A stretch of 7,705 bases of DNA from Acidobacteriota bacterium (GTDB lineage Bacteria > Acidobacteriota > Aminicenantia > UBA2199): assembly GCA_021817755.1 (NCBI GenBank), contig JAKAGC010000174.1:1-7705 (forward strand), given 5' to 3'. Positions 6,301 through 7,705 of the stretch are shown in pieces. How positions within the stretch are numbered: position 1 is the first letter of the stretch; every line of letters begins with the position of its first letter. The position numbers and the translations under genes were made by a program. The notes under the pieces are model-generated. The model did no database searches and was not told the origin of the DNA. It was given only the letters and a program-made list of their open reading frames with translations.

Positions 6301-7705
6301 AACTATTCAATACTCCTACAATAAAAGAACTCTCCGGGTTTATCAGGAAAGCCAAACAAGACCTGTTCCAATCATTGGAAAAAGCAGAAGAGAAAGAGTG
6401 TTACCCACTTTCATCTCCCCAAAAGAGAATATTCTTACTGCAAAAAATCGGAAAAGAAAACATTGCCTACAACCTCCCGGTTGTTTTCACCCTGGAAGGT
6501 GAATTGGACAGGGAAAAATTAACGGGTGTTTTCCGGCAATTAATCGATAGACACGAAGGATTCAGAACATCGTTTCATATCATACATGAGGAACCTGCAC
6601 AGGTTATCCATTCTCAGGTGCCTTTTGAAATAGAATTTATAGAGTCTCAAGCCGAACCGATTATTAATACAATTCGTAATTTTATACGCCCCTTCGACCT
6701 CTCGACTGCACCTCTATTCAGGGTGGGAGTCGTTAAAGAAAGCGAATCAAAACATATTCTTATAATCGATATGCATCACATTATTACAGATGGAACGTCT
6801 CAGACGATTTTATCCCGCGATTTTATCTCCATGTACAGAGGTGAGACTCTCCCGCCAATGAAACTTCAATATAAGGATTTTTCATACTGGCAGCAAATCC
6901 CGAAAGTGGTAGCTTCACTCAAAGAACAGGAAGAGTACTGGTTAAACGAGTTCAAGGGAGATATCCCACAACTCCACTTACCAACGGATTTTCCTAGACC
7001 TCATTTCCAGGATTACAAAGGCAATGCTGTTTTCTTTCAATTGGATGCTGAAAAAACCCAGAAACTTCATAATTTGGCAAAAAGTGAATCCACAACACTA
7101 TTTGTGGTACTACTTTCTGTTTTTAATGTACTCTTAGCCCGGTTAAGCAGCCAGGAAGACATTGTGGTAGGTTTCCCTTCCGCCGGACGGCAGCATGACG
7201 ATTTACAGGATATCATCGGTATGTTTGTCAATACATTGGCTATTCGAAGTGAAATCAATGGAAATCTCCATTTTAACCGGTTTCTCCATAATGTAAAAGA
7301 TAAAACCCTAAACGCTTTAAAAAACCAGGATTACCCGTTTGAAGAACTTGTGGAACGGGTGAAAGTGGAACGGGATTTGAGCCGGAATCCTCTTTTTGAT
7401 GTGATGTTCGTACTCCAAAATCCGACTGCACTTTCTCCGAATTCACAAAAACCGACCTTAACGGGTCTGGAAATCAAACCATTTGTCTATGAGCATCAGG
7501 CAGTTAAATTCGATATCAACCTCTATGCAGGGGAAAACAGTGAAAAGCTTTTCTTTAACATGCAATACAGTACAAATCTTTTCACAGAGGAAACGATTCA
7601 CCGGTTTATCCGGTATTATGAAACCATTATAACAACGATCCTGGAAAATCCCAATATCCTGATTCAGGATATCGATGTTCTGATATGGAAGAAAAAAACC
7701 GCCTA
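3309..7705 (+). CDS. Hybrid PKS-NRPS subunit, KS-AT-ACP-C (3' partial)
   Basis: This is a modular type I polyketide synthase fused to the first domain of an NRPS module. It would take the aminoacyl chain from the upstream PCP, extend it with malonyl-CoA, and present the ketide to a downstream amino acid. The 1465 codons in the window carry no stop. Domains by residue are KS about 13-437, KS-AT linker, AT about 545-830, post-AT segment RVPIPTYPFEKKPYW (about 882-896), ACP about 938-1012 and C from about 1031. The catalytic residues of every domain are present. The AT and ACP are separated by only about 40 low-complexity polar residues after the post-AT motif, so there is no KR, DH, ER or methyltransferase. 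The last codons (L-I-W-K-K-K-T-A) do not look like a C-A linker and suggest a frameshift at the edge. The start is set by the ribosome site and by the KS motif LEIAVIGMAGRFPGA beginning at residue 13. Confidence 0.95.
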   Translation, partial: MSDQNEENKQTGLEIAVIGMAGRFPGAANINEFWDNLKNGVESISFLTEEEIEESGISQELLENPLFVKSKGGIFEGKEFFDAPLFGYTPLEAEIMDPQTRKLHEGVWEALENAGYNPDVYNGLIGLYAGSSSNFHWEGLTLVSGKRDELGQFASAHLTGREFLSTLVSYKLNLKGPAFTVLTACSTSLVAIHLACQGLLNGECHIAIAGGVTVDTANKKGYMYREGMIMSKDGHCRAFDHKASGTAVSSGMAVVVLKPLEDAIADNDFIYAVVKGTAINNDGTRKGAFSAPSIEGQAELIRTAHQVAEVNPESIGYIETHGTGTELGDPIEIEALKLAFGNVNKHNCAIGSVKTNIGHLDAAAGATGFIKAVLCLKNRLIPPSLNFERPNPKIDFENSPFYVNTALSEWKNNHHPLRAGVSSFGIGGTNAHAVLEEYREPDMEKLSDDLVECSNHLFLFSAKTINTLENIIENTFQYLEKNRTDISEKGLLPDIAYTLQVGRKALPHRKMMVCRDIDEAIQNLNPQNRNTLRYASVSNQKPPVIFMFTGQGSQYMNMGFDLYENETVFRDEVDKCFDILETITSTNIKEILYPSTATSQPPAINQTQYTQPLLFVFEYALSKLLMHWGIQPYAMIGHSIGEYVAAHLSGVFSLEDALKLVMLRGELMQRMPQGSMLGVSVPLQQLEPILHDNPGVSVAAVNSPDQLVLSGPTEAIEKVAQQLTGNGMESRLLHTSHAFHSSMMDPILDTFKSGFKQIQLNAPVIPYISNVSGTWITVEEAISPTYWANHLRQPVMFAKGIEELLQLENPIFIEVGPGKSLCTFVNRHPLKSSDQPIINLVRHPKEDIRDQKYLIEKLGYLWLYGKTIDWDKFYEEETRRRVPIPTYPFEKKPYWLELKNGIVSPGTQGLEVISSSVSANNDSNEDDRHDGRASLPTPYIAPENETEKHLAKIWQNFFGIKQVGILDDFFELGGDSLKANALAAKIHKEFNTPISFTQLFNTPTIKELSGFIRKAKQDLFQSLEKAEEKECYPLSSPQKRIFLLQKIGKENIAYNLPVVFTLEGELDREKLTGVFRQLIDRHEGFRTSFHIIHEEPAQVIHSQVPFEIEFIESQAEPIINTIRNFIRPFDLSTAPLFRVGVVKESESKHILIIDMHHIITDGTSQTILSRDFISMYRGETLPPMKLQYKDFSYWQQIPKVVASLKEQEEYWLNEFKGDIPQLHLPTDFPRPHFQDYKGNAVFFQLDAEKTQKLHNLAKSESTTLFVVLLSVFNVLLARLSSQEDIVVGFPSAGRQHDDLQDIIGMFVNTLAIRSEINGNLHFNRFLHNVKDKTLNALKNQDYPFEELVERVKVERDLSRNPLFDVMFVLQNPTALSPNSQKPTLTGLEIKPFVYEHQAVKFDINLYAGENSEKLFFNMQYSTNLFTEETIHRFIRYYETIITTILENPNILIQDIDVLIWKKKTA
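3345..4620 (+). other. Ketosynthase (KS) domain
   Basis: This domain catalyses decarboxylative condensation of the chain received from the upstream PCP with malonyl-ACP. The catalytic triad is complete: Cys185 in TACSTS (codon 3861-3863), His321 in ETHGTGT (4269-4271) and His359 in NIGHLDAAAG (4383-4385). The domain ends with the usual SSFGIGGTNAHAVLEE. Cysteine in the active site, rather than glutamine, excludes a decarboxylating loading KS. This fits an internal extension module fed by an NRPS. Confidence 0.95.
4935..5800 (+). other. Acyltransferase (AT) domain, malonyl-CoA type
   Basis: This domain loads the extender unit on the ACP. It has FTGQGSQY (GQGSQ at residues 550-554), the nucleophile Ser639 in GHSIGEY (codon 5223-5225) and HAFHS with catalytic His740 (5526-5528). 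HAFH, rather than YASH, and GHSIG, rather than GHSQG, are the known signatures of malonyl-CoA over methylmalonyl-CoA. The AT is in cis, so this is not a trans-AT system. Confidence 0.92.
6120..6345 (+). other. Acyl carrier protein (ACP) domain
   Basis: This is the carrier domain for the extended ketide. The sequence HLAKIWQNFFGIKQVGILDD leads into FFELGGDSLKA. Ser976 (codon 6234-6236) is the phosphopantetheine site. The motif is of the PCP-like LGGDSL type common in hybrid PKS-NRPS proteins, which suits handover to the following C domain. Confidence 0.92.
6396..7705 (+). other. Condensation (C) domain following the PKS module
   Basis: This domain would join the ACP-bound ketide to an amino acid on a PCP encoded beyond the window. 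Motifs are YPLSSPQKRIFLLQ (C1, with P where A is usual), RHEGFRTSF (C2), MHHIITDGTS with His1156, His1157 and Asp1161 (C3, from codon 6771), YKDFSYWQ (C4), IGMFVNTLAIR (C5) and YPFEELVERVKVERDLSRNP (C6/C7), followed by VKFDINLYA and the start of the C-A linker, IQDIDVL. HHxxxDG is intact, so it should be catalytic. The domain is essentially complete; the A domain that should follow is outside the window. Confidence 0.92.
7680..7705 (+). other. Apparent one-base frameshift in the C-A linker
   Basis: In the main frame the sequence after IQDIDV reads L-I-W-K-K-K-T-A, which is unlike a C-A linker. From 7685, in another frame, it reads MEEKNRL, the expected style of this linker (IDxLTxEEKxxL). One missing base near 7683-7687 would join the two. 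One missing base in the seven-A run at 7692-7698 would instead restore only NRL. If the main frame is real, its next codon begins TA and becomes a stop if the next base is A or G. I cannot tell a real lesion from an edge or homopolymer error. Confidence 0.6.

Noticed and set aside
1..7705. CRISPR array, tRNA, rRNA, insertion-sequence transposase, riboswitch or promoter
   Set aside because: The window is coding almost end to end, with no intergenic space. I saw no regularly spaced repeats, transposase motifs or RNA-gene signatures, and the operon promoter must lie upstream of the window.

Overview
The window is almost wholly coding on the + strand. It is an internal slice of a hybrid non-ribosomal peptide synthetase / type I polyketide synthase (NRPS/PKS) gene cluster. 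Two very large genes lie head to tail with no intergenic base. Both run off the window, one at the 5' edge and one at the 3' edge.

Region 1 (1-3308) is the 3' part of an NRPS gene and encodes one module: condensation (C, N-terminus missing), adenylation (A), peptidyl carrier protein (PCP). A charged, basic C-terminal tail follows. The A-domain pocket residues, read by alignment to the gramicidin synthetase GrsA, spell DVESIGTVCK. This is close to the lysine code I remember for bacitracin synthetase, so lysine or a similar basic amino acid is the best guess. Between A-domain motifs A6 and A7 the reading frame runs through about 119 bases of palindromic DNA (2432-2550), which looks like a small mobile or dispersed repeat taken into the protein.

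Region 2 (3309-7705) starts at an ATG that directly abuts the TAA of region 1, in the same phase, with a good Shine-Dalgarno sequence. It encodes a PKS module (ketosynthase, acyltransferase, acyl carrier protein; malonyl-type AT, no reductive domains) followed in the same polypeptide by an NRPS condensation domain. At the extreme 3' edge the translation departs from what the C-A linker should be, and the expected residues appear in another frame. This suggests a one-base indel, real or a sequencing error, at about 7683-7698.

Read collinearly, the line would accept an upstream acyl or peptidyl chain, add a (probable) lysine, extend it by one unreduced C2 ketide unit, and pass it to the amino acid chosen by an A domain beyond the window. 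No starter module, thioesterase, tailoring gene, regulator or transporter is visible, so the product cannot be named.

Organism: a bacterium with moderately AT-rich DNA, ATG starts with purine-rich ribosome sites, and large assembly-line genes. The sequence style reminds me of uncultivated Acidobacteriota/Aminicenantes-like, deltaproteobacterial or Bacteroidota NRPS/PKS clusters. Nothing here fixes the taxon and I hold this loosely.
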